DNA from: Hondaea fermentalgiana
Taxonomy: Eukaryota; Sar; Bigyra; Thraustochytrida; Thraustochytriidae
Assembly: GCA_014084085.1 (NCBI GenBank)
Contig: NPFB01000039.1
Coordinates: forward strand, 144,156-208,155
Direction: 5' to 3'
DNA: 64,000 nt
Shown here: in pieces, positions 28,691 through 38,286 of the stretch
Position numbering within the stretch: position 1 is the first letter of the stretch
Layout: each line of letters begins with the position of its first letter
Program-made: the position numbers and the translations under genes
The notes under the pieces: generated by a model
The model's database searches: none
What the model was told of the DNA's origin: nothing
Seen by the model: the letters and a program-made list of their open reading frames with translations, nothing else

Positions 28691-30621
28691 ATGACTACAA
28701 GGCTGATGATGCCGATCTCACACCTTATGCTAGACATATCCCAAAGTCCAAGGCGAAGGCAAAGACCACCTCTGACTCGACAGAGGAAGAAGGCGCCTCT
28801 GACGCCACGGCGATGCCTGAAGTTGTCCCTGCGCCCAAGCCGAAGGCTGTCGCTGCAGATTCTGATGTTAAAGCCAAAGCGGGACTTTTCAACGAAGAGG
28901 CGAGAACAAAGGAAGACGATACAGCGAAAGAAGTTGATGAGGCAAAAGAGAAGAACGCCACGTCCAACGGGTCGTCCAGCTCAGATGAAGAAATCAAGAA
29001 AGAGAAAGCAGACGAAAAACTCGCAAAGGCTGTGTCTAATGCAACAGCCACAGCTGCAGCTCTTGCGACAGAAAATGTAACACAGGCGGAGGCGACGAAA
29101 ACCTCAACCAAGAATGACAGCAAGAGCGAGACGAAGCATCTGGACGAGCAAAGAAAGTCGAAGGATGGGGAGCCGTCTTCGGTACCACTCGCAACGGAAG
29201 GTAATTTGACTCAGATTGTCAAACCGATCGCCAATTCTACCTCAGCAACAAACCTGAAGAATTCTTCAACTGTCGCGCAACCTTTGACGCAGAAGAACTC
29301 GACGGTGGGCAGCGCGACCAAACCCTCTACCCCAAAGGTGAAGCCTGCAAACTCTACTGAAGAGTTGCCAAAAGGTGACACGAACGATACAGGTGCTCCT
29401 GGCAAGGTCAATGAGACGCAACCCTTGCCTCAGAACACCTCAGCGTTATCGGGCGAAATCATAAAGCAAAAGGGTACTGCAGACAAGAGTTCAAACAAGA
29501 GCGCCGCGCCTTCGGCATCAGCAAACTCTACTGATGCCCCGGGTCAAGATGCGGCGTTGAAATCAAGCGATATGCAAAGTGCTACTGCAATTCCTGGTCT
29601 GAACATAACCTCGGAGTCTTCGAGTGCTACCAGCACAGATGCGTCTCAATCCAACGGCAAGGAGAGTGGTGACGAGGAGCTCTTAGAACTCGAGACCGAT
29701 CTCAATGAAGACGGCGATGCAAAGAATGGTGACGAGGATGTTGACCAACAGGAGACCAGCGGGGAATCCGGTGCTACTACAGAAGATGGAGATGCAGATC
29801 TTCAAAAGGGCACAGATGATGCGGATCTTGATCTGGATCTCGATGCCGATGGCACGGATGCCGATGGCACGGAAGCCGATGGCACGGATGCCGATGGCAT
29901 TGATGCCGATGGCACGAATACCGATGGCATTGATGCCAAGAATGCTGATGATGCTGGTGATGTCTCCAATGATGCCGATGGTGATGATGACAGTGACGTC
30001 GATGGCGATGCTAGTGATGCAGACGCTGATGTCAGCGACTCGGACGCTACAACTTCGAAGTTTGACTGGGATGACAATGATAGTTCTGACGAGTTCGACA
30101 AAGAAAACAAGGACGAAGATGATGCTGAGTCGTGGCTGGCATCCAAGAAAGAAGCGTATGATGAGGACGATACATCGGCGCACGCGGATCCCTTTGCCGA
30201 CTCGAAAACCCGAACGGATGCGGACGCATACGAGGATGAGGACTCCAATGATGCCGTCGCGCCGCCAGATCCGCGTGGAGACCTGTATGAACAGGACGAA
30301 TTCGGAGGTGTTGCCGCCAACTCGATGTCGGACAAGGATTGGACTGAGTCGTACCCCCCTTTCGTGAGCCACCACGTCCGATCGGAGAGCGGCAAAACAT
30401 TTTGGGCTTTTCTCATTATGGGAGGCTTTGGGTACTTTCTGTATCGTTGCGGACTGAAGCTTTTTGCGCTTACAAAAGAAGACGATGAACAAACGTACAG
30501 TGCGGTGCCAACTTCGGATCGATCATTCGATTTCGGAACGCGAGATCGCCGTCGGCGCGATTCTGGCAATTCCTCTTCGAATGGTGTGCCCATCACTCCT
30601 GATGTGTTGCGGATCAATTAG
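28210..30621 (+). CDS. acidic type I membrane protein with tandem repeat
   Basis: About 803 residues from the first ATG after the gap; ATGs at 28234 and 28246 are alternatives. A signal peptide is clear: an Arg-rich start, then ALAVALALACAVAALAGADA. The long luminal part is very rich in Asp, Glu, Ser, Thr and Ala, with many Asn-x-Ser/Thr glycosylation sites. A transmembrane helix lies at about 729-750 (FWAFLIMGGFGYFLYRCGLKLF), followed by a cytosolic tail of about 50 residues. The tail contains YSAV at about 763-766, a Tyr-x-x-hydrophobic sorting signal. The plan resembles TGN38-type trans-Golgi proteins (acidic, repetitive lumen and YxxPhi tail), but there is no visible sequence homology. 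An Asp-Gly-rich repeat is annotated separately. The N terminus may extend into the gap. Confidence 0.78.
29842..29931 (+). repeat. 15-base tandem repeat coding DADGT
   Basis: Six units of a 15-base repeat (gatgccgatggcacg and variants) lie head to tail in the acidic membrane protein, encoding DADGT/DADGI/EADGT units. The pattern resembles calcium-binding Asp-Gly repeats, but no 12-residue EF loop is formed. Confidence 0.9.
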
Positions 30622-30924
30622 ACCTGGGCTGTTCGTCCAAACCGAGAAAATGAAAAAACAAAAAAGCGAAAGTTTGCATTTTTTTTTTCAGAGAGCAAGA
30701 GAGCCGACGGTGTGCAAGCGCTGCTGAATTTCATGACGAGAAACTTGCCGCTTCGGCACGTCACGTAGCATCCGTTTCCTCGGCGTGTCCCTGCAGAACA
30801 GATTCGGTCTTTGGAACACAGATTGTCGCCATTTGATTCCTCTTGTTGTTCTTTTTCGTTTGTTTGTCTTGTTTCCTTTGCACGGTGTTTGGCTCGCCAC
30901 GCTTGCATGCATTGTCAAATCAGA
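30622..30924. other. convergent 3' intergenic region
   Basis: 303 bases between two converging genes. It has T-rich and A-rich stretches (for example near 30645-30690) that could serve 3' end formation. No gene is seen. Confidence 0.5.
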
Positions 30925-33231
30925 TCAATCAGATTCAGAATCTGCGTCATCGCCGTTGTCATCGCCGCCATCGTCGTCCTCGTCATTGCCTTGAGGTTCG
31001 ACAGCATTGGCACTATCGTTGTCGGCCTCATCGGCCTCGACAACGGTGTAGTCTTGGTCATCCTGCTCGACCTGAATGCCATCGACGTGATTGTTGATCT
31101 CCTTGGTCACATCCCAGTCCGGAAAGGTCTCATCAATGAGAACAGTCATGTCAGGATGGGTAAAGAACTGCATCGAAGAAATAGGAAGATCGTTCTGGCG
31201 GCGCCAGAGCATTTCTTCAGCAAGCTGCGCGGTATTTTCGGAAACGGCACGCTGCAGCTTGGACTTCCACGTCGGACGGAACGAAGAGCCGCCCATTGTC
31301 ACAAAGCAGTGCGAGCCGGTGCCAACGGTAATGAGCCAGAGCTTCTTGGACTCGTCGAGGATGAAGTCAAAGCAGGCCTCTTGCACGGCTGCCGTAGACC
31401 GAGGAAGCGTGCTTGCGCGACCATTTGGATCCTCATCAGCGCCCTCCTCTTCGCTACCGCGTTGACGGCGCATGATAGCATAGAGCGCGTAAATCATGCG
31501 CGCTTTCATGTGCGGGCGCAAGACCGTGTTCACATAGTTCGAATCGTTGCCCATTTCGGTGAGGTAGGTCTGCAAGCTGTTAAAGGACATGTACAGCTCA
31601 CTGGACTTGAGAAGCTTCTTGTTGGCAGACTTTTGCTCACTGGTGATGTGGGCCGCCTTCTTGTAGTCCGAATCGTGGCGCGAGAACGGCTGGTATTTGA
31701 TGACAGAGCGCAAGACGGCGCCGTCCGAGTAATAGACGATCATGGGTTTGTCCGAGACAATGACAGCATACGTGCGAATGATGAACTTGCGCTCCTCGAT
31801 GAGGAGCGGGTTGTTGATGTACAGCTGGACCACAGCGCGGTTTTTGGTCTCCTTGCGCAACTCTTTGACGCTTTTTTCCGACTTTTCCAGCTGTTCGTAG
31901 ACGCTGTCGGCACTCTTCATGTAGTTGTCACCGGGCACGGTGAACTTGCGCACATAGGCAACACCGAAGTCTGTCATGGTCTCGTTCGTGCAGTGCTCTT
32001 TGAGTTTGGCGCGCTCCTCGAGACGGAAGAGACGCCACGTCAGCGGGTAAAAGTCTGGCTTGAGCTTGCACTCGGGGACCTTTTCGGCAAAGTTCTGAAT
32101 GTGAAAGTACTGGTCGGCCTTGTTTTGCGGAAGAAAGATCGGGCAGAGCGTGATGCGGTTCTCGTCGACCTTGAACTGCGCGGGGCACTTGTTTTCGTCG
32201 CCGAGAATGAGAGGCGTCTTTTTGCTCGACTTGGCGGACTGCTTGTACCCGAGGAGCTTGAGCGCCCGGCCCATATCGTTCTTTTTGTGCATGTGCGCAT
32301 ACGTTGCGTCGCTGCGCAATTCCTGCACAAACTTTGCAAAGTCCGGGTCGGGTTCGCGCAGTGCGTAGACGTCCCGGCGACTCAGCCCGCCAGCCATGGC
32401 GGCGTCCTCGGTCTCGCCTTCGGCATTTTCGTTCTCGTTATCCTCAGTGTCGGCCGAGCCAGCCTGCGCAGCGGCCTCGAGCTTCTTCTCGACGATTGGG
32501 CCGCGCGAGGTGGCAAGGGCAAAGTAGTCAATAAGCTCCTTGTTCCCGTGAATCTTGACGCCGCCGGCGTCGAGCTCGGCAGCACTGAGATCGTATCCAC
32601 CCAGGCTCATGTCCATCCTCCCAGGGGACATTTTCGCAATGCGGCGAGCGATACGCGTGTTGACGCGCTTTTCCATCTTGAGAACCTCCTCCTTGGTCTT
32701 GATGAGGTCGAGGGTTTTGTCATCGGCCTCCTTGTCTGGGTCACCCGTTGCGACAAATGGGAGAAGCTCGCCGCCGTTGAGGACGCGCTCGATGCGGTCC
32801 TTTTCGAAGTCAAAGTGCGGTTTGTTGACTGCGCCGGCCCGCACAAGGAGAAGCTCCGTCTTGGCCGTGTCTTCCACGATGCCGGCAACCTCTGTGTTTC
32901 TGTGCGCGCGGCGGGAAGTGGATTGGGCCTTGCTCATCACGCTCTCCGTGGGCAGGTAGAAGATCTCCCCATACAGGCGCTTTTGAGCAAACGACATGTC
33001 CAAGAAGGCGATGCATACCGCGGACACGAAGATCATGAACAGCCTCGTCAGGCACGCGTTCTCGCTCTTGTTTTCGCTCGACCTGCGCTTCTCCATCTTG
33101 TCGTCCTCCTCGACGTCATGGTCGTCTTCCTCGTTCTCGCTGCTCACGCCCTCCTCCAGCAGCGACTTCTTGCTTTTGCGTCTCTTGGCGCTTGCGCCTT
33201 CGCGGTCGCCGCTGCCGCCGCCGCCGCCCAT
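30925..33231 (-). CDS. membrane-anchored tubulin-tyrosine-ligase-like protein, degenerate
   Basis: The protein has 768 residues from the ATG at 33231. Residues 1-60 are basic and acidic and lack a signal peptide. A single hydrophobic helix at about 61-82 (LTRLFMIFVSAVCIAFLDM) follows a basic cluster, which predicts type II topology with the large C-terminal part in the lumen. About residues 380-640 resemble the TTL (ATP-grasp amino-acid ligase) fold: FYPLTWRL, VVQLYINNPLLIEERKFIIR, and DFILDESKKLWLITVG. The last motif normally reads WLIEVN, where Glu and Asn bind magnesium. Here they are Thr and Gly, and the usual RKFDIR is RKFIIR, so the protein may be inactive. The C-terminal 60 residues are almost pure Asp/Glu. 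No intron is evident. It converges on the acidic membrane protein gene. Confidence 0.7.
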   Translation of the reverse strand: MGGGGGSGDREGASAKRRKSKKSLLEEGVSSENEEDDHDVEEDDKMEKRRSSENKSENACLTRLFMIFVSAVCIAFLDMSFAQKRLYGEIFYLPTESVMSKAQSTSRRAHRNTEVAGIVEDTAKTELLLVRAGAVNKPHFDFEKDRIERVLNGGELLPFVATGDPDKEADDKTLDLIKTKEEVLKMEKRVNTRIARRIAKMSPGRMDMSLGGYDLSAAELDAGGVKIHGNKELIDYFALATSRGPIVEKKLEAAAQAGSADTEDNENENAEGETEDAAMAGGLSRRDVYALREPDPDFAKFVQELRSDATYAHMHKKNDMGRALKLLGYKQSAKSSKKTPLILGDENKCPAQFKVDENRITLCPIFLPQNKADQYFHIQNFAEKVPECKLKPDFYPLTWRLFRLEERAKLKEHCTNETMTDFGVAYVRKFTVPGDNYMKSADSVYEQLEKSEKSVKELRKETKNRAVVQLYINNPLLIEERKFIIRTYAVIVSDKPMIVYYSDGAVLRSVIKYQPFSRHDSDYKKAAHITSEQKSANKKLLKSSELYMSFNSLQTYLTEMGNDSNYVNTVLRPHMKARMIYALYAIMRRQRGSEEEGADEDPNGRASTLPRSTAAVQEACFDFILDESKKLWLITVGTGSHCFVTMGGSSFRPTWKSKLQRAVSENTAQLAEEMLWRRQNDLPISSMQFFTHPDMTVLIDETFPDWDVTKEINNHVDGIQVEQDDQDYTVVEADEADNDSANAVEPQGNDEDDDGGDDNGDDADSESD

Positions 33232-34763
33232 CGCCTTTAGTTCCCTCGCCCGCGCGCGCGAGCCCGAGACCAGCTCGCCAAACAGGGTTTCCACGCCGCT
33301 TTCGAGGCTCGACGGCTCCAAGCCGCTTTGTTGCCGATTATGCAGTAAAATTCTCTGTCGAGAGCGGTGCCAGGAGAAGAGGATTGCGTTGGGCGTGTCG
33401 GGCGTGTCGGGCGTATCGGGCGAGTCGGGCGTGTCGGGCGTGTCGGGCGAGCTTCAATCTAGTTTGTCAGGGAACATATGGGCCACAGACTAGACAGAGG
33501 TTGACAAGTTGATATGAGTCGACTTTTTGTAGTCTGACATAGTTGGGGTAAGGCCAGAGAGCAAGGGCTGGTGTGGAAGTGGCAGGGCGCGCTGCACGGA
33601 TCGAGAATAGTTCATAATTTATACAGCCGCAGCAAATTTGTTTCTTGAATTTTCATTCATACATACATAAAAGGAAGAGAAATGAATGGTGGGCTTCTGG
33701 ACCTCGACTTCCAAAGTGAGCCAAATCAGCATGACAATGGAGCCTAGCAAGTCGATCTTGCATGGAGCACCCTTCACAGTCAGTGTTTTTTCAAAGAGCA
33801 TGGTATTCACTTCATCTTGGAAAGAATCGGTCTGGTCGATCTGCCGGACCACGTTGCTGCGTTGCCTCTTCGTTCACGCACCTTGAAGTCAAGCATGATC
33901 CTCGTCTAGACACTCCTTGTGCGTCTCGAAGCTCGTTCATTATCTTGCTTCAACTCTTTTCATCACAGTGGTCGCTGCCCAGCTTGACCACTGCGACCCC
34001 GTGCAGAACGTCCGTGCCACTCACTGCTTCGAAGCCCCAAACCGACCTGTCCCTGCATTTCTCTCCCTTCCGCCACCACCTTCCGCATTTGCGTCGACGA
34101 ACAGAACCCCGCCATCGTCATCACGAGACCCCATCTATGCACGTCCCCTGGCCGCTGGTCAGGTCACCTTCCTCCTCCCCCTTACTCCTCTCTGCTCGCG
34201 CTGTTCTCCTCGCTCCTCTTCAAGCCGCGTTTTCCCGGTGGGCTTCACAGGTTCCCCCGGCCCGTTGCGAGTTCGTCTTGGCAAGCAGGCCCGGCGTCCG
34301 CCTCTTCCCGCTCGCGCTGCTGCTCGCGCTGCTGCTCGCCGCGCTCTTCTCCTCGAACTCCCGCTCCTCGTCGCGAGTCCGCCCGCCGCGCGCGCGCACG
34401 CCGCGTATGGGGGCCGAGGGTACCCGGTCCAGCGCGGCGGGCATCGAAGATATCGCCGGCACGTGCACGTGCACGCGCACACCGCGGCGCCGTGCCTGCC
34501 CTTGGAGAGCGACGGACGCGGGCCCAGAACGCCTTCGCCCGCGACGCCTCAAGACGCGACGCCACGCCGCGCGACGCGACGCCTCGAGACGCGACGCCTC
34601 GAGACGCAACGCCGCGCAGCGCGCGCTCCGAGCGGGTCGAGTCGGGAAAGCCAGGCGCGCGGGACCAAGAAGGCCGCGTCCGCGTGAAATCTGCCTGGAG
34701 AACCAGCAAGCAAGCTAGCTAGCAAGCTAGCAAGCTAGCGGGCGAGCAAGCGGGCGAGCGAGC
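33232..34763. promoter_or_regulatory. divergent region with minisatellite and start-proximal repeats
   Basis: This 1,532-base region separates two divergent genes. It holds a 9-base minisatellite at 33391-33453, pentamer repeats of the gacgc/gagac type at 34547-34612, and a mixed (gcaagcta, gcgggcga) tetramer/octamer tract at 34705-34763 that runs right up to the TPR gene's ATG. An open frame at 34137-34718 contains a Leu/Ala-rich hydrophobic run (FPLALLLALLLAALF) in GC-rich codons, but it has no family match and I leave it as unsupported. Confidence 0.6.
33391..33453. repeat. 9-base minisatellite, seven units
   Basis: Seven head-to-tail copies of gggcgtgtc, with small changes (gggcgtatc, gggcgagtc), lie 160 to 222 bases upstream of the TTL-like gene's ATG. 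They are probably in its promoter or 5' untranslated region. Confidence 0.92.
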
Positions 34764-37700
34764 ATGCGCGGGGCGCTGACCCAGCTGCGCAGGCGGCTGT
34801 CGAGCCTGTCGCGCGAGGACGAGGACGCCGAGGTCCCGCCGCCCATCATTGACATGCGCAGCATCGCGCTGCGCTCCGTCGTCGAGGTGCGCGACGGCAT
34901 TCTCGCGGGCACCTTGGTCCCCGACGTCGAGCTGTACAAGGCCACCCGGAACCTCTCCGAGACTGTCCGCGCGGGGACAAGCATTACGGTCAACCACGTC
35001 AACGCGGACGGCTCCATCGAAGGCTACGTCTATTGCGTGGACGAAATCATCACGTTCACGCCTGCCGCAGACGCCGTCAAGGTCGAGCGCAAAGACTGGA
35101 CCACCGAAGACGTGGCGCAGTATGTGATCCCGCGAAGCGTCATCCCCGATAAACACATTTACATTTGCACTCTTGACGAAGCCAATGTTGGCGCCGAGCT
35201 CGAAGGCACCTTTGTGAGCCAAGCGCGCCGCTGCCGCTTCGCCGACCTTGTGGCGGCCCTGGAGAAACACTTTGGCGAAGCGTCCTCGACCGCGTTCGTC
35301 TGGCTCGACATCTTTTGCGCCAACCAACCTCTGCTTAACCGTCGGGTCAAGGAAACGCCTCCACAAATCGTCAAGAAAAGAGAGGCGTTCATGAACAATG
35401 GGCTCCACCGCGCCATTTCAGGCTTCACTGACGTTGTCGTCTTTTTCGATCGCTGGGACGAGCCTGCGCCGCTCAAGCGTGCTTGGTGCGTCTGGGAGAT
35501 CCTCGGCGCAATCCAAAATGAAAAACCCATCAACGTTGCTTTCCCCCCCGGGCAGGAGGAAGACTTTGTCCAACAGCTGCGCACAGAACCCGGAAAGATT
35601 GCCGAGATCATGGCCGAAAATAATGACATGCGGAACGCAGAGTGCTACAAAGAGGAAGACAAGGTTATGATCCGGAGTGCTGTGGAAAGAACCGTGCAAG
35701 GGGGCTACGTCAAACTCAACGCGACAGTCAACAATCGTGTACGCGAATGGCATGCTCAAATGGCACGTAACGCAGTCGCCTATGCCCGTCAGCACGGCAG
35801 TGACCCCAAAGACCTTGCTGAGATTCTTCTTGCAGCCGGCTACCTTTTGCACGAACAAGGCGAGTACGAGAAGGCTCTGAAGAACCATCAAGAGGCTCTC
35901 GTCATTTACAAGGAGGTTCTTCCGCCCCGTCATCCCGACATCGCGAGCGCGATGAATAGCATTGCTCTGGCCTACGACGCAAAAGGCATGTACAAGGAGG
36001 CCCTAACGTATCTCCAAGTCGCACTCAGCATTCGGAAAGAAGCGTATGGTGAATGTGACTTGCGTGTGGCGCGAGTGCTTCACAGCATCGCCTCCGTGTA
36101 CCATTCCCAAGCTCTCTACAGCGACTCTCTTGCTCACTTTGCTCAAGCATTAGACATCAAGCGACAGCGTCTCGGTGCGCGTGACATTGAGGTCGCTTCC
36201 ACACTGAGCAGCATTGCTTTGGTGCGAATTCGATTGAGACAGTTCGACGTGGCCTTCAGTCTGAACGAGCAAACGCTAAGTATCCGCAAGGAGGTTCACG
36301 GCAGTCGTCACTTTTCTGTTGCTCTGACGCTGAATGATATGGCTCTTATTCACCGGCACCAAGGGCATTATGTGCGAGCTTTGCATCTTTTCAAGGAGGC
36401 GCTGTCCATTTTTAAAGAATCACTCGGGGAGGGGCACCACCGAATGGCAACCACTCTCACCAACTTGGCAGGAGTGTATAGCTTATGTGGGCGATACGAC
36501 GAGGCCTTGCGGCTCAACGAAAGAGCAGTACTCATCTACTGCGAGGCGTTTGGCGTTCAACATACTTCAGTGGCTACCGCGCTCAACAATATTGCGGTGA
36601 TTTACGTGTCACAAGGGCGCTACAGTGACGCCTTGTTATATTACAAACAGGCTCTTGCCATCAATCGAGTGGCTCTCTCCAACCAACACCCCTCTGTGGC
36701 GGCCACGCTGAAGAACATCGCGGGCGTGTATGAAGAGAGTCATCACCACGAAGAGGCTTTAGAGTATTTCCAGGAAGCTCTGGAAATTTTCCAAAATGTC
36801 TTCGGCCTCGAGCATCCGGATGTAGCGAAGACGCTCAGCGATATCGCACTCGTGCAGCTGCGAAAAGGATGTCCAGAACTTGCTCTTGTGAGCTACAAAC
36901 AAGCATTGGATATCTTCGAGCAGCTCGACGCCAATCATCTCCCCGAAGTTGCAAACACTTTGAGCAGGATTGCTGAAGTTCACCAGTCGCAAGGGTGTCA
37001 CGAAGAGGCCCTGCAAAAGTTTAAAAAGTCCTCTGACGTGAGTGCGCGAGTGTACGGCCCCAGGCATCCTTTCGTGGCAATTACCATGGCCAGGATCGCG
37101 GATACTCTTGACGCGCAAGGCCATGCCGAGGACGCTCTTGGCCTCCTGAGCACAGCATTGGAGATTCACAAAGAAGCACAAGGTGGCGCGCTTGCTGATG
37201 TCGCGAGTGTTCTGGAAAGCATGGCTTCACTTCAAAAGAAACTGGGCCAGAACGTGAATGCCCTGCGCTCGTACAGAAGAGCGCTCTCAGTCGTTGAGGA
37301 TGTTCTTGGCGACAAAGATCCGTCCGTGGTGCGGATTCTTAGCTCCATGGCTGACGTACATAGTGCACAAGGCGACTCTGTGAGCGCGCTCATCTGTTAT
37401 CGCAAGGCCTTGCTTATAAGCGAGGCGTTCGAGGACTCGGAGTCGGTTGAGGCATCAATCCTGAATCGAATTGGGCGCACCTTTGACGCGCAGGGTCTAT
37501 ATGACGAGGCCCTCGAATTCTTTTATCAAGCACTCGATGTAGGAGAGCGGGCATACGGCCCTCGTCATCCGTTTCTGGTCGGCGTGCTTAACAGCATTGC
37601 CCTGGTGCGGGTTTCGCAAGGTCTTCCTCATCTGGCTCACGGTCCGCTCGAACAAAGTTGGGCAATCTACAAAGAGTCGCCCAAGGATGAGCGAGAAATG

Positions 37701-38042
37701 AGTCGCCTGGCCTTTACGCTTCACGACGTTGCTATGGCGTATGCGCTAGCAAAGCGCTACGATGACGCCGCATGCTCATATCAGAAAGCTCTTGGCCATT
37801 TTCGCGAGTTGCTCGGCGAACGGCACCATTGGGTGGCGACCGTGCTTTACAACTTTGGGTTGGTCATCTTCCGTCTTGGAGACCGAGCGAGAGCTCTGGA
37901 CTACTTTGTTGAGGCAAAGAGCATCCGGCAGGAGGTCTTTGGGATTGAGCACAACTCCACACGGGAGATACAAGACTGCATCGAAGCCTGTACCCTCAAG
38001 TCTGCTTCTCTATCTGTCCCTCCGCAAATCTTGACTCCTTGA
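34764..38042 (+). CDS. HET/TIR-like domain with kinesin-light-chain-type TPR array
   Basis: An intronless gene of 1,092 residues. Residues 130-260 carry a domain with FVWLDIFCANQ (178-188) and a downstream WDEPAPLKRAWCVWEI (231-246). The first is like the fungal HET domain's core (W-I/L-D-x-x-C-x-N-Q), and the whole pattern is known from algal and oomycete proteins that are TIR/HET-like. From about 350 to 1,070 there are about seventeen TPRs of 42 residues in the kinesin-light-chain style (EALVIYKEVLPPRHPDIA, SIALAYDAKG). TPR arrays bind peptides or proteins. An N-terminal signalling or NAD-cleaving domain with a repeat sensor is the plan of NLR-like immune receptors. Whether this domain has enzyme activity is unknown. 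A repeat tract abuts the ATG at 34764. Confidence 0.85.
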   Translation: MRGALTQLRRRLSSLSREDEDAEVPPPIIDMRSIALRSVVEVRDGILAGTLVPDVELYKATRNLSETVRAGTSITVNHVNADGSIEGYVYCVDEIITFTPAADAVKVERKDWTTEDVAQYVIPRSVIPDKHIYICTLDEANVGAELEGTFVSQARRCRFADLVAALEKHFGEASSTAFVWLDIFCANQPLLNRRVKETPPQIVKKREAFMNNGLHRAISGFTDVVVFFDRWDEPAPLKRAWCVWEILGAIQNEKPINVAFPPGQEEDFVQQLRTEPGKIAEIMAENNDMRNAECYKEEDKVMIRSAVERTVQGGYVKLNATVNNRVREWHAQMARNAVAYARQHGSDPKDLAEILLAAGYLLHEQGEYEKALKNHQEALVIYKEVLPPRHPDIASAMNSIALAYDAKGMYKEALTYLQVALSIRKEAYGECDLRVARVLHSIASVYHSQALYSDSLAHFAQALDIKRQRLGARDIEVASTLSSIALVRIRLRQFDVAFSLNEQTLSIRKEVHGSRHFSVALTLNDMALIHRHQGHYVRALHLFKEALSIFKESLGEGHHRMATTLTNLAGVYSLCGRYDEALRLNERAVLIYCEAFGVQHTSVATALNNIAVIYVSQGRYSDALLYYKQALAINRVALSNQHPSVAATLKNIAGVYEESHHHEEALEYFQEALEIFQNVFGLEHPDVAKTLSDIALVQLRKGCPELALVSYKQALDIFEQLDANHLPEVANTLSRIAEVHQSQGCHEEALQKFKKSSDVSARVYGPRHPFVAITMARIADTLDAQGHAEDALGLLSTALEIHKEAQGGALADVASVLESMASLQKKLGQNVNALRSYRRALSVVEDVLGDKDPSVVRILSSMADVHSAQGDSVSALICYRKALLISEAFEDSESVEASILNRIGRTFDAQGLYDEALEFFYQALDVGERAYGPRHPFLVGVLNSIALVRVSQGLPHLAHGPLEQSWAIYKESPKDEREMSRLAFTLHDVAMAYALAKRYDDAACSYQKALGHFRELLGERHHWVATVLYNFGLVIFRLGDRARALDYFVEAKSIRQEVFGIEHNSTREIQDCIEACTLKSASLSVPPQILTP

Positions 38043-38286
38043 AAGAGAGTATTTCGTCGATGGCATATGTCTCTGCGCGATCGATCAAGCGATCAGATCA
38101 TGTATTTCTAGATTAAATTTTTGTATGTACGTGCCTTCTTGGAGAAATGTGTCTGGTGATGATCATCTTTTGTTAGCAAGGTAGGACTCGACGCTCATAA
38201 CATGTTTGTCGTGACCTCCTCTCCTTGCAGCTGTCGGTGACAGAGATCAATAAACAAACTAGCAGAGATCTGGGGGCCGTGGCGCG
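38043..38286. other. intergenic region between co-directional genes
   Basis: 244 bases, A/T-richer than the flanking genes. It must contain the 3' end of the TPR gene and the promoter of the hydrolase gene. No further structure is clear. Confidence 0.5.

Noticed and set aside
30811..33240. An 809-residue open frame on the + strand opposite to the TTL-like gene
   Set aside because: It mirrors the minus-strand gene almost base for base. GC-rich codons leave few stops on the other strand. Its protein is Leu/Val/Arg/His rich without motifs, and the minus strand carries TTL-like motifs.
34137..34718. A 193-residue open frame with a Leu/Ala-rich hydrophobic run
   Set aside because: The hydrophobic stretch is in GC-rich codons, but the remainder is Arg-rich repeat translation over the pentamer tract. 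I cannot support a gene.
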